NCBI RefSeq assembly: GCF_934636665.1
Contig: NZ_CAKUAT010000014.1
Location: 6,971 to 70,970, forward strand
DNA length: 64,000 nt
Source: an uncultured Senegalimassilia sp.
GTDB lineage: Bacteria > Actinomycetota > Coriobacteriia > Coriobacteriales > Eggerthellaceae
Direction of reading: 5' to 3'
Each line of letters starts with the position of its first letter. Position 1 is the stretch's first letter. Of this stretch, positions 1-8,189 are shown piece after piece. The position numbers were made by a program, and so were the translations under genes. The notes under the pieces were generated by a model that saw nothing but the letters and a program-made list of their open reading frames with translations, was not told the DNA's origin and made no database searches.

Positions 1-24
1 GAGAAGCAGCGCGTAATCGATCAC
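1..24 (-). CDS. Start of an FHA-operon protein (partial, runs off the window)
   Basis: Just downstream of fhaA on the minus strand there is a GAGAGGA ribosome site followed by a GTG codon at 22-24. The eight codons left in the window read MIDYALLL, a hydrophobic start. In actinobacteria fhaA is commonly followed by fhaB, a small FHA protein with an N-terminal membrane helix, which would fit. Only eight residues are visible, so the identity is inferred from context. Confidence 0.4.
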
Positions 25-45
25 GGGGAATCCTCTCGCTTTCGC

Positions 46-1236
46 TTAGGCCAACGTGAAGACGAAGTTCGTGGACCCCATGGCGATGTGGTCGCCCTCG
101 TTCAGCGGCTGGCTGGCGACGGCGCGACCGTTGACGTACGTGCCGTTGGTGGAGCCCAGGTCGGTGATGACCCATGCGCCCTGCGGGCTCAGGGAGATCT
201 CGGCGTGGGTACGCGACACGTTGATGTCGGGGATGGTGATGTCGTTGCGCGACTCGCGGCCGAGCGTGACGCGGGCGCTTGCCAGGTCGATGGCGCGGTT
301 GGCGGCCGTGTCGATCAGGCGGGCGCGAGAGGCCTGCTGCGGCTGGGCGGGCTGCTGGCCGGGCACGCCGGCGCCGGCGAACATCACGGTGTTGGCAGCC
401 TGCTGGGGTGCCGCCTGCTGCGGCATGGCCTGGGGTCGCGGGGCGGCAGCGGCAGCCTGACCTGCAGCGTAGCCGGCAGCGGCTGCTGCAGGGGCGGCAC
501 CGGCGGCATAGGCGTTGAACTGGTCGACCGCACCGGCCGCGGCTTGCTGCGCTGCAGCGTAATCGGGGGCGGCAGCGGGCTGGTCCCAGGATTCCTGCGC
601 GGGAGCCTGATAGCCCTGGGCCTCCCAGCCGTTTCCGGCGGGCATCTGCTGATAGCCCTGGTTGCCGTACTGATCGTATTGGTCGTACTGACCGTATTGA
701 TCGTGCTGGTCATATTGGTCGTACTGGTTGAAGCGCTGGTCGGGCATGGCTGCGCCTGCGCGGCCGAACTGCTGCGCAGGGTATGCGGCGGCAGCGCCGT
801 AGCCGGCGTTCGCTCCGCCCAGGCCGTAGCGCTCCATCTCCTCGTTGCGCAGCTGGGAGATGATGGGCGCGGCGACGGCTTCGGCGATGACGTCGAACTT
901 GCCGTGCTTGAGGCCTTCGTCGACGATGAAGCGCACAAGCGGCTGGCCGTCCATGGTCAGGCCCTGCTCGGAGGCCTTCGCGGCCAGGTAGGTTTCCGTT
1001 TCACCCGCGAGCGTGGGGTAGTAGCCGAACAGACGGCGGTCGTCGTCGGGGTTGACCAGCACGGTGTAGAGCGTGGGCGCGTACTGTTTGCCGGCGCCGA
1101 CCATCTTCTCGCGGCGCATCTGCTTTTCGGCCTTCTTGGCGATCTGAACGGGGGAGATGGGGGCGTCGAACATCTTGTCCGCCGTGCCCTCGAACGTGTC
1201 CTCCATTTTGCCTTCGAACTTCGAGAAGATGCCCAT
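46..1236 (-). CDS. fhaA: FhaA-type protein: DUF3662 domain plus C-terminal FHA domain
   Basis: 396 aa. The N-terminal ~120 residues (MGIFSKFEGKMED onward) match the DUF3662/FhaA N-terminal domain. Residues ~130-300 are low-complexity Ala/Gln/Tyr with QYDQYDQYG-type repeats. Residues ~305-396 form an FHA domain with the phosphothreonine-binding signatures GRESRNDI, SRTHAEI and DLGSTNGTYVNG. FHA domains bind phosphothreonine peptides. In mycobacteria FhaA works with Ser/Thr kinases in cell-wall control, usually in an operon with rodA, pbpA and pknAB. The ATG at 1236 is preferred over an upstream TTG at 1251 because AAGGAG lies 6 nt ahead of it. A promoter is visible at 1315-1343. A further gene follows at once beyond the window edge. 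Confidence 0.93.
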   Translation of the reverse strand: MGIFSKFEGKMEDTFEGTADKMFDAPISPVQIAKKAEKQMRREKMVGAGKQYAPTLYTVLVNPDDDRRLFGYYPTLAGETETYLAAKASEQGLTMDGQPLVRFIVDEGLKHGKFDVIAEAVAAPIISQLRNEEMERYGLGGANAGYGAAAAYPAQQFGRAGAAMPDQRFNQYDQYDQHDQYGQYDQYDQYGNQGYQQMPAGNGWEAQGYQAPAQESWDQPAAAPDYAAAQQAAAGAVDQFNAYAAGAAPAAAAAGYAAGQAAAAAPRPQAMPQQAAPQQAANTVMFAGAGVPGQQPAQPQQASRARLIDTAANRAIDLASARVTLGRESRNDITIPDINVSRTHAEISLSPQGAWVITDLGSTNGTYVNGRAVASQPLNEGDHIAMGSTNFVFTLA

Positions 1237-1314
1237 TACCGCTCCTTGCAACGCTGTTCCATATCATGGCGGCGATAAGCCGCGAATTTACCGATGGTCC
1301 ATCATGCCACAAAC

Positions 1315-1343
1315 ATAATGGCGAGATGGCGTCCTTTATGCAA
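1315..1343 (-). promoter_or_regulatory. Sigma70-type promoter for fhaA
   Basis: On the minus strand TTGCAT (1338-1343) and CATTAT (1315-1320) are separated by exactly 17 bp. The untranslated leader to the ATG at 1236 would be about 70 nt. Confidence 0.55.
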
Positions 1344-1711
1344 TCGTCATTTTATTGTAAGCGGGGAAAGCGGGGAATCGCCAGGTGAAGCGCCGGGAAA
1401 GCGGGGGAGGGGGTCTAGGGCGCGGGAGCGGTGCTCGCCGAGGGCGTTCGTTGCCGAAACCCTCGCTTGCACGCAGGGTGCTGGTTCTGGGTTGTTCTGC
1501 AGGAAAAGAGGGCCTTTCGCGCCATGGTCTCTGGACTTCTGGGCGGTTTTTCGAGCGCCGTAGCACAATCTTTCAGTAAAACCCCAGGTCGCGAACGCCC
1601 AGGTTCTCCGTTTGAGCGTTTTCGGCCTCCGAAACCCCCCAGAACTTGCTTCGAGTGATGGTGGGCGCCGTTTGCGCCGGGCGGGCTTGGCCCCGCGTTG
1701 CTCTTGCGCCG
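1344..1711. other. Intergenic region between two minus-strand genes
   Basis: No convincing gene: the ORFs here have no recognisable protein character. It contains a small inverted repeat TTTCGG-CCT-CCGAAA at 1620-1634, close to the stop of the LuxR gene. A similar string (one change) occurs at 31283-31297. No clear T-run terminator was found. Confidence 0.5.
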
Positions 1712-3793
1712 CTATTCCGTCGGCTGGGCGTCTTCCACCATGCGCATGAGGTCCTGCTGGCTGTGGACGTCGCACTTGCGGTAGATGTGGCGGATGTGCG
1801 TTTTGGCTGTGCCCTCCGAGATGTAGAGTTTCTCCTGGATGTAGGCCGCGTTATGGCCCTTGGCCAGGAAGAATAGGATCTCGGTCTCGCGGCGCGATAG
1901 GAGGAACGTGTTCGCCACCGTCTCGCACTTGCCGCGGAAGCGGCCGCCGCCGCGTGCGGGCTCGTTGGGTTTCGCGAAGCGCGCTTCCGCGACCGCCGCG
2001 GGTGCGGGCCGGGTTGCTTGCCGCTCGCGCGCAGTCGGCAGGGTCGAAGCTGCGACGCCATCGATTCCGCTCGCATTGCCGACGGGCTGCGCAGCTGCGA
2101 TGCCATCGGTTCCGCCTGCGGCCTCGGCTGATTCCTCGAATGCCGCATCCTTGGCGCGCTCGCATCCGCCGCGATCCGCAGCGGCGTTAACGCCTGCGGC
2201 GGGAACCTCGCGGGAACCCGTCTCGGTCCCCGCGCAAGCGGCGATGACCGCGGCACTGCTCGCCGTGGCGCCTTTGCCCGCCAAGGGCGCCACGGCCTCC
2301 GGGCAAGCGTCGTCGTCGGCCGCCGAGGTGGCATTTGCCGATGCGATCCCTTCGCCGCCTGCGGTTCGATTGTTCGCCGACGGCACCTCTTCGCCTTCCG
2401 TAACCTGATGGCCTGCGGACTGTTCCCGTCCCGGCGCATCCCCGAGAATCGCCTGCTCGAGGGCGCTGTCTGCTCTCGTAGCGCCGCCGCAGTTGCGCAA
2501 ACCGGCCGCGCGTTGGGACTCCTCTTTGTGCTCGAAGCTCGAGGACACCGCTTTGACCAGGGGACACGGCATGATGATCGATTCGATTTCCCGCTCACGA
2601 GGCAGCAGGGCGTAGGCGAACACGATGATCAGCAGCAGCAAGATCACCAGCGTCTGCTCGCCGAACGGCAGCAGGTGCGCGTAGTTCGCGAGGGCGATGG
2701 GCATGAGAGTGCCGACCATGATGGCGAATGCCAGGGTGGCGCGGCCCAGACCGAACACCAGGATTGGCGACAGGCGGAAACGCTGCGACAGGTCGGCGAA
2801 GAAGATCCACATGAGAGACTCGAAGCACAGGAAACCTACGAGCATGATCACGCTGGTCAGTGCGGCGTTCTCGGCGCTGGCGAGGGGCATGAGGAACACG
2901 GTGACGGCTATGAACGGCACGAGAGGCTGGAAGAATCGGCTCCACCGGTCGCCGGCGCCGAGGGCCATGATCGTCAGAAGCACTAGCACGGTGGCGCAGC
3001 CGGCGGCTAGCAGGAGCATGGGCTGCGCGCCAACGCTGGTCTTCGTCACAAGGTTCTGCAGCGAGTTCGAGCGCAGCATGCCCAGGGCGATGCCGAGCAC
3101 CAGCACGGGTGCGCCGAAGCGCATGACGAACTTGCCGCGGTTGATGGGCAGCGGTTTGAAGATGGGGACCTCGTCGCGCTCGTGGTAGGGCTTGGGCGTT
3201 TTTTTCAGGAGGATGGCCAGCTCAAGCAGCGGAACGCAGGCAATCGCAAGGGCGGACACGGGGAAGGGCGCGTAGTGCAGCACGGTGGCGAACAGGCCGA
3301 TGGCGATGGAGATGGCGATGGCGGTGTTCAGCACGATCGAGGTGCTGTCGGTGCGGGCGAACGCCGTGCCCCAGTACACGATGAGGATGGCCGAGCCGAT
3401 GCCGGTCATGATGCCGGAAATCGTGCCCGCCAACGGGGCGCCGAAGAAGGGCGTGGCCAGAAGCAGCAGCGATCCCACGCACGAAAGCACGGCGCCGATG
3501 CAGAGCAGCTTGCGGGATGTGTACAGCTTCAAGAAGCGCTGGTCCGTCGCCGCGATGAACAGCATGGCGAATATGTAGACGATCGATGAGATCAGGTAGG
3601 GCATGGTGACGCTGCTGCCGTAGAGCCCCTCGAAGCAGGGCATGGGCCCGAACACCGATGAGGTGCCGAACATGGTGGCGTACACCCATGCTTGATGTAG
3701 GCCGTAGCCGACTGATAGCAAACTCAATTCGCCGAATGCACTCTCTTCGCCGAAATCGGCATTGAGCGTGATCTTCGGAACGCGTACCCCCAT
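1712..3793 (-). CDS. LuxR-family regulator with 12-helix membrane domain
   Basis: 693 aa. The N-terminal ~430 residues are hydrophobic with about twelve membrane helices. A ~200-residue Ala/Glu/Gly-rich linker follows. The C-terminal ~65 residues are a LuxR (GerE) helix-turn-helix: LSRRETEILFFLAKGHN, then ISEGTAKTHIRHIYRKCDV. This membrane-LuxR architecture is typical of Eggerthellaceae, where many paralogues sit beside the gene sets they control; ligands are mostly unknown. The ATG at 3793 is chosen for GGGAGGGG 7 nt upstream and because MGVRVPKI leads into the first helix. An ATG at 3841 has no good ribosome site. The promoter region carries stacked palindromes (3877-3953). No obvious target gene lies next to it. 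Confidence 0.88.
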   Translation of the reverse strand: MGVRVPKITLNADFGEESAFGELSLLSVGYGLHQAWVYATMFGTSSVFGPMPCFEGLYGSSVTMPYLISSIVYIFAMLFIAATDQRFLKLYTSRKLLCIGAVLSCVGSLLLLATPFFGAPLAGTISGIMTGIGSAILIVYWGTAFARTDSTSIVLNTAIAISIAIGLFATVLHYAPFPVSALAIACVPLLELAILLKKTPKPYHERDEVPIFKPLPINRGKFVMRFGAPVLVLGIALGMLRSNSLQNLVTKTSVGAQPMLLLAAGCATVLVLLTIMALGAGDRWSRFFQPLVPFIAVTVFLMPLASAENAALTSVIMLVGFLCFESLMWIFFADLSQRFRLSPILVFGLGRATLAFAIMVGTLMPIALANYAHLLPFGEQTLVILLLLIIVFAYALLPREREIESIIMPCPLVKAVSSSFEHKEESQRAAGLRNCGGATRADSALEQAILGDAPGREQSAGHQVTEGEEVPSANNRTAGGEGIASANATSAADDDACPEAVAPLAGKGATASSAAVIAACAGTETGSREVPAAGVNAAADRGGCERAKDAAFEESAEAAGGTDGIAAAQPVGNASGIDGVAASTLPTARERQATRPAPAAVAEARFAKPNEPARGGGRFRGKCETVANTFLLSRRETEILFFLAKGHNAAYIQEKLYISEGTAKTHIRHIYRKCDVHSQQDLMRMVEDAQPTE

Positions 3794-3876
3794 ACGCAAA
3801 CCCCTCCCGGTATTGGATTGTGCATCCTCTTCGATGCCCATGATACCGGGTGATTGGGGGATGATTCGCGCGATGA

Positions 3877-3953
3877 GGGGTGATTTCGGCATCACCCCGT
3901 CAAAGTCAGACTTTTGACCAGCGGAAATGGAAAAATCATCCCCGGAGGATGAT
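3877..3953. promoter_or_regulatory. Three stacked inverted repeats upstream of the LuxR gene
   Basis: Three perfect inverted repeats lie in 77 bp. GGGGTGAT-N6-ATCACCCC spans 3877-3898. AAAGTC-A-GACTTT spans 3902-3914. ATCATCC-N5-GGATGAT spans 3935-3953. They lie about 80-160 bp ahead of the ATG at 3793, so they are candidate operators, possibly for autoregulation. Confidence 0.5.
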
Positions 3954-4152
3954 GCTGCGCGAGCATGGCTCCCGCCGATATCGAGATGTTGCGCGAGCGT
4001 ATTCAGTTTCGCGTCGAGTGCTTCCCCGCGAGGCTGCGCCCCGTCGGTTCGGCCGCACACGTGTTCACCGCGCGCGTGCGGCAGCTCGGCTGCGAACGCG
4101 GCTGCAAGGCGCGCGGGCCGGCTGGCCGACCGGCCCGTATGCGCGTCGGGCG

Positions 4153-4614
4153 CTAGGCCACCTTGATGACCACGTTGTCGTAACGGCTGAGCTGGGTGTC
4201 TTCACCCGTGGTGCCCTGACCGTCGTGCGTGGTCTGCGTGCCCGGCTTCTGGGTCTCGGCGGCGTACACGGTTGCCGTGTACTGCTTGCCGGCCAGGTAG
4301 TCGGCCAGGCTGGTGACGTCGTAGTTGTGAATGGCCTCAAGGCCGTTCTGATTCTCGCTGGACATGACATCCTCGTTCAGCAGGTCCTTGACCGTGCTTC
4401 CCTCGGGAACGATGACCAGCTCGCTACGAACAGCGCCGCCCTGGGCGGTTTCGTCCAGCACGCACGTGACCTCGTACACGCCCTTGCTCTCCACCTGGAC
4501 GCCCTCATCGCTGTGGACGTAGTAGAACGCATAGGCCGGCACGGCGATCATCGCGCACGCGCAGCACGCGACCGCGATGGCAAGAAGCTTCTTGCCCCAA
4601 GATACGTTTGCCAT
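4153..4614 (-). CDS. Small exported or membrane-anchored protein, possibly DUF4430-like
   Basis: 153 aa. Residues ~8-30 are a signal peptide or anchor (KKLLAIAVACCACAMIAVPAYA). The exported part contains EGSTVKDLL, which resembles the start of DUF4430 (transcobalamin-like) domains, but the match is weak. The tail is Thr/Gln/Gly-rich. GGGAGG stands 6 nt before the ATG. The gene is monocistronic on the minus strand between the LuxR gene and the divergent TorD operon. Function unknown. Confidence 0.7.
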   Translation of the reverse strand: MANVSWGKKLLAIAVACCACAMIAVPAYAFYYVHSDEGVQVESKGVYEVTCVLDETAQGGAVRSELVIVPEGSTVKDLLNEDVMSSENQNGLEAIHNYDVTSLADYLAGKQYTATVYAAETQKPGTQTTHDGQGTTGEDTQLSRYDNVVIKVA

Positions 4615-4845
4615 TTGAGCCTCCCTTCTCGTAAGAGTCGAGGAATGGAAGCCCCGCTTTCGGCAACGTGGTTCGCAGTATACGGGCGCATGGCCGCCCA
4701 GGCAACCGATTCACAAGCCTGTGACCTGGGGAAATGAGGAATCAGCCCCCGCGTATGATGCTGCACACGCCTTGGATGCCGCGGATGTGGCGACAACTTC
4801 GCCATTTTAGGGTTTGCGGGATGATGGCCCGCTTCCCGCGCTTCC

Positions 4846-4900
4846 TATAATGGGCGGCAGCGAAGAGGAAACACGCCTGCGACCTGGTGGTTCGCAGGCG
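4846..4900 (+). promoter_or_regulatory. Promoter -10 and leader hairpin of the TorD operon
   Basis: A perfect TATAAT lies at 4846-4851; no good -35 is seen. It predicts a leader of ~120 nt before the ATG at 4980. The leader has a 9-bp stem (4874-4882 pairing with 4892-4900, CGCCTGCGA arms). The rest of 4615-4979 shows no gene. Confidence 0.45.
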
Positions 4901-4979
4901 ATTGGCCGCGCGTTCGAGGTGAACGCCGGCCGGCCCTGCGCCGCGCGCCGGGGCCCGACGTAGAACAGGGGGATTTGCG

Positions 4980-5795
4980 ATGGCCGAAAATCAAATTGCT
5001 GATTTGTGGGACGAAGAGGACGAGTTCGACCCGCTGGCCGTGGACGATCTGGAAATCAACCAGGAGGACATGGACGACGACAACCCGCTTGATACGGTGG
5101 ACTATCCCACCATGCGCAATATGCCCGAGGACATGCAGCGCGAGTCGGTGTACAGCCCCGAGCGCCAGGGCGGTGCCGTGCAGGCCGTGCTGGCTATGCT
5201 CGATCACAACCCGGCGCGTCGTCCGGTGCTGGTTTCCATTCTGGGTTGGTGCGAAGGCGGTTGCGTGAACAGCGAGCTTACGGAAAAGGTTGACGCGCTG
5301 CAGGCCGACAACCGTTCCGTGTACGGCACCACCACGCTGTGCCGTATGCTGGAGCGCGCCGGAGCGCTTGAGCTGGAGATGCCGGAAACGTCCGAAGAGC
5401 GCGAGGACGCGGCCGAGGGCGTTGAGTACCTGGAAATCAAGGAGCGCGTTGACCCCACGTGGCGCACCACCGAGGCCGGCAGCGCCGTGTTCGCCCAGAT
5501 GACTGATGGTTCGGCGTTCCGCGACATGGTGTTCAACCGCGACGTGAAGTACCTAGAGGTATACCGCGCGGTCATGAACTTCGTGGATGCCACGCCGCGT
5601 TCGAAGGACGACATCGAAACGCTGGTGGACGGGTTCGACGTGGTGAAAAGCCCGCGCCGCTTCGGTGGTCACTTCATTGACATGCTGGAGAAAACCGACG
5701 CGCTGCATTGGAAAGATCACTCGTGGCAGCTGACCGACCTGGGACGCAAGATGATCCCCGAGGTTGAGGCCGCGTGTGCGAAGAAGGGGGAGTAA
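4980..5795 (+). CDS. Winged-helix-like protein of unknown function, paired with TorD
   Basis: 271 aa, cytoplasmic, no signal peptide. The N-terminal ~50 residues are very acidic (WDEEDEFDPLAVDDLE). The middle and C-terminal parts are mixed helix/strand with repeated motifs such as TTLCRMLERAGALELE, WRTTEAGSAVF and WQLTDLGRKMIP, which look like wing segments of winged-helix domains. AGGGGGA precedes the ATG. The torD-like gene begins 3 nt after the stop, so the two are one operon and may act together in molybdoenzyme maturation or its regulation. I do not recognise a named family. Confidence 0.8.
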   Translation: MAENQIADLWDEEDEFDPLAVDDLEINQEDMDDDNPLDTVDYPTMRNMPEDMQRESVYSPERQGGAVQAVLAMLDHNPARRPVLVSILGWCEGGCVNSELTEKVDALQADNRSVYGTTTLCRMLERAGALELEMPETSEEREDAAEGVEYLEIKERVDPTWRTTEAGSAVFAQMTDGSAFRDMVFNRDVKYLEVYRAVMNFVDATPRSKDDIETLVDGFDVVKSPRRFGGHFIDMLEKTDALHWKDHSWQLTDLGRKMIPEVEAACAKKGE

Positions 5796-5798
5796 CCG

Positions 5799-6506
5799 AT
5801 GGCTGAGAACATGGCTGCAGCACCCGCTGCTGAGGAAGAGATGGACCTGGCTGCGCTGATGGATGGCCGCGCTCGTACGTACGGCCTGATGGCGCGCCTG
5901 TTTCTGAAGGAAGTTGACAAGGCTGCGCTGACGGAGTTGCAGGGCATGCGCTTCCCGGCCGCTACGAGCAGCGCCAAGGTGGACGAGGGCTACCACATGC
6001 TGTACGACTACCTGCGCACCAGCTGGGACGACAGCATCACCGAGCTTGCCATCGACTACGTGCGCACATTCATCGGTCACGGCGTGAACGGCTTTTCTGC
6101 GGCGTATCCGTTTGAGAGCGTGTACACCTCCGAGCGTCGTTTGATGATGCAGGAAGCGCGCGCCGAGGTGCTGCAAACGCTGCGCGAGAACAACCTGAAG
6201 CGTGGTCGTTGGACCGAGGGCGAGGACCACATTGCCCTTGAGCTGGAGTTTATGCAGCGTATGGCCATGCGCACGGCCGAGGCTCTGCGTGCCGGCGACG
6301 AGGACAAGGCCATCGAGAAACTGCGCACGCAGCAGAAGTTCGCGCAGGACCACCTGCTGAACTGGCTGCCCATGATGACCGAAGACATGCGTCGTTTCGC
6401 GCGCACCATGTTCTACCAGGGTTTGGCCCAGCTGGTCATGGGCTATGTGGAAGAGGACGCTGACCTGCTGGAAGAGCTGCTGGACAGCGTGGAAGAGGCT
6501 GCGTAG
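5799..6506 (+). CDS. TorD/DmsD-family molybdoenzyme assembly chaperone
   Basis: 235 aa, all-helical. Family features are visible in order: RARTYGLMARLFLKEV near the N-terminus, the central AIDYVRTFIGHG and AYPFESVYTSERRLMMQEARAEV, then DHIALELEFMQRMA and FAQDHLLNWLPMM, ending with MFYQGLAQLVMGYV. TorD-family chaperones bind the apo form (often the Tat leader) of DMSO-reductase-type enzymes until cofactor is inserted. No catalytic subunit lies next to it; the nearest molybdoenzyme gene in the window (18976-21600) is 12 kb away. It sits 3 nt after the preceding gene, and its stop overlaps the next start. Confidence 0.9.
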   Translation: MAENMAAAPAAEEEMDLAALMDGRARTYGLMARLFLKEVDKAALTELQGMRFPAATSSAKVDEGYHMLYDYLRTSWDDSITELAIDYVRTFIGHGVNGFSAAYPFESVYTSERRLMMQEARAEVLQTLRENNLKRGRWTEGEDHIALELEFMQRMAMRTAEALRAGDEDKAIEKLRTQQKFAQDHLLNWLPMMTEDMRRFARTMFYQGLAQLVMGYVEEDADLLEELLDSVEEAA

Positions 6507-7465
6507 TGGCGGCGCGTTGCCGCCGCGTTATAGGAAGCGCTGCGCTGTGCGTGGCGCTGGTTGCTGGGCTCGGCGGGTGCGCCGGGTTCAGCCCTGTTTC
6601 GGGGGCGGATGCACAAGGTGGTGCGTCGGCGGGTGTCGAGAAGCAGGCGGCGGAGTTGTCGCTGGTGCACAAGGGTGCGTTGACGGTGGCGTGCCCGTTG
6701 AGCTGCCTGCCGTATTTTCAGGATGCCAACGGCGTGCAAACGGGGTTCGGCTGCGAGCTGATGGATGCGGTTGCGCAGCGGCTTGACGTTGAAGTTGCCT
6801 GGTCGAAGGCAGATTCGGCTGATGCGGCGCTTGCGCGTGCGCAGGTGGCAGGGCAGACCGTTCGTGGTGCGCAGGTGCGGGCCGACGCGGCCATGACGGT
6901 GGCGGATGCCGTAAGCGGGCAGGTTGGCAGCGTTGTTGCAGATGACGCGTCGGGCATGGTGCGCGTTCCGTTCGTAGACGTGAGCCAATGCTTGGTGGCA
7001 AAGAAGTCTTCCGCTGTTGAAAGCGTTGATGACCTGGGCGGATGTAAGGTCGGCGTGCTTGCAGGCTCACCCGGCGCTGCATGGGCGGCATCTTCGCTTG
7101 CTGATGTACAACTAGTTGAGTACAACAACGTGGGTGAGCTGTTTTCGGCGCTGCAGGCGCGTAATGTGGATGCCGTTGTGGCTGATGAGCAGGCCGCGAA
7201 CTACCACTTGCGCGTGTCGTATGGCGATGAGCATGTGGTGCAGCACATCGAAGGGGCCGACGCGGGCTATGCGCTGGCGTTCGACGCTGACAACGAGGCG
7301 CTGGCGCAGGCTGTGGCGCAGGCGCTTTGTGCGATGCGGGAAGATAGTTCCTACCAGCAGCTTTGCGACGCGTGGTTCTCCGAGGCCGACAATTCGCGCG
7401 GCAAAGTTGAAGCTCGTACGCCCGAACAGGGTGCCCCCGGTCACGACAAAGGCGGCGGCGTGTAG
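6506..7465 (+). CDS. Amino-acid-type solute-binding lipoprotein (SBP family 3)
   Basis: 319 aa. A signal peptide ends in the lipobox GLGGC, giving lipid-modified Cys25. The body has the two-lobed family 3 pattern: LTVACPLSCLPYFQDANGVQTGF, then CELMDAVAQRLDVEV, and later VDDLGGCKVGVLAGSPG and ALQARNVDAVVADEQAA. Such proteins normally feed ABC importers, but no permease or ATPase is adjacent, so it may act as a sensor or share a distant transporter. The GTG start shares one base with the torD stop (TAG/GTG at 6506), indicating translational coupling. The C-terminal ~25 residues are a polar tail. Confidence 0.85.
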   Translation: MAARCRRVIGSAALCVALVAGLGGCAGFSPVSGADAQGGASAGVEKQAAELSLVHKGALTVACPLSCLPYFQDANGVQTGFGCELMDAVAQRLDVEVAWSKADSADAALARAQVAGQTVRGAQVRADAAMTVADAVSGQVGSVVADDASGMVRVPFVDVSQCLVAKKSSAVESVDDLGGCKVGVLAGSPGAAWAASSLADVQLVEYNNVGELFSALQARNVDAVVADEQAANYHLRVSYGDEHVVQHIEGADAGYALAFDADNEALAQAVAQALCAMREDSSYQQLCDAWFSEADNSRGKVEARTPEQGAPGHDKGGGV

Positions 7466-7529
7466 GCGAAACGCTGCGCGATGGTGTAGGCTAGGGCGCG
7501 TTACTGTTTTCGGTTGAAAGGGTTTCGCC

Positions 7530-8063
7530 ATGAGGGTTTGCGTGTTCGGCTCGTCGAGCCGGGACCTGGATGCGTTGTACATCGATGCCGCTTACGAGCT
7601 GGGACGCACGTTGGCCGAGCACGGGCACGGTCTGGTGTTCGGCGGATACGACGTGGGCCTGATGGGCGCGGTGGCGCACGGCGTGGGCGACGCGGGTGGC
7701 AGCGTCATAGGCGTCGTTACCGAGGGCCTGAACAAGAAGGGCCGCCCCGTCTACCCGTGTACCGAGCTGATCTGCGAATCCGACCTGGCCACCCGCAAGA
7801 CGCGCATGACCTCGCTGGCCGACGCCTTCGTCACCTTGCCCGGCGGCCTGGGCACGTTCGACGAGTTCTTCGACATTGTCTCCCAGGTGAAGGCCGGCGA
7901 ACTGGATGCGAAGAGCGCCATCCTGAACGTGGGCGGCTATTTCGACCCGCTGGTCGAGATGCTCGACCGCGCGACTGCCACGGGCCTCAACTCCACCGAC
8001 TGGCGCAGCAACTGCGACGTGTTCGACGCCCCCGAGCCGCTAGCGGCGTGGCTGGAAGCGTAA
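7530..8063 (+). CDS. LOG-family nucleotide 5'-monophosphate phosphoribohydrolase (TIGR00730 type)
   Basis: 177 aa, the usual length. A Rossmann-type start MRVCVFGSSS is followed by LVFGGYDVGLMGAVAHG, the family signature PGGLGTFDE, and RKTRM before it. LOG proteins cleave cytokinin riboside monophosphates or other nucleoside monophosphates; many bacterial members have no assigned substrate. GAAAGGG precedes the ATG at 7530. The gene stands alone between the lipoprotein gene and groEL. Confidence 0.9.
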   Translation: MRVCVFGSSSRDLDALYIDAAYELGRTLAEHGHGLVFGGYDVGLMGAVAHGVGDAGGSVIGVVTEGLNKKGRPVYPCTELICESDLATRKTRMTSLADAFVTLPGGLGTFDEFFDIVSQVKAGELDAKSAILNVGGYFDPLVEMLDRATATGLNSTDWRSNCDVFDAPEPLAAWLEA

Positions 8064-8108
8064 ATAGGTAACGAAACGCTTCCGTTTCCCATAAATACCT
8101 GCCTGCAT

Positions 8109-8135
8109 CTAGCACTCGTGGGCAAAGAGTGCTAA
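8109..8135. promoter_or_regulatory. CIRCE element (HrcA operator) upstream of groEL
   Basis: The left arm CTAGCACTC (8109-8117), a 9-bp spacer and the right arm GAGTGCTAA (8127-8135) match the CIRCE consensus TTAGCACTC-N9-GAGTGCTAA with one mismatch in the left arm. It lies 54 bp before the groEL ATG and implies HrcA repression of groEL. hrcA itself is not in the window. Confidence 0.95.
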
Positions 8136-8189
8136 CTTTCTTTGGTAGCAAATATTGTTATGCACGTGCTCAAGGAAGGGGCTCATAGC

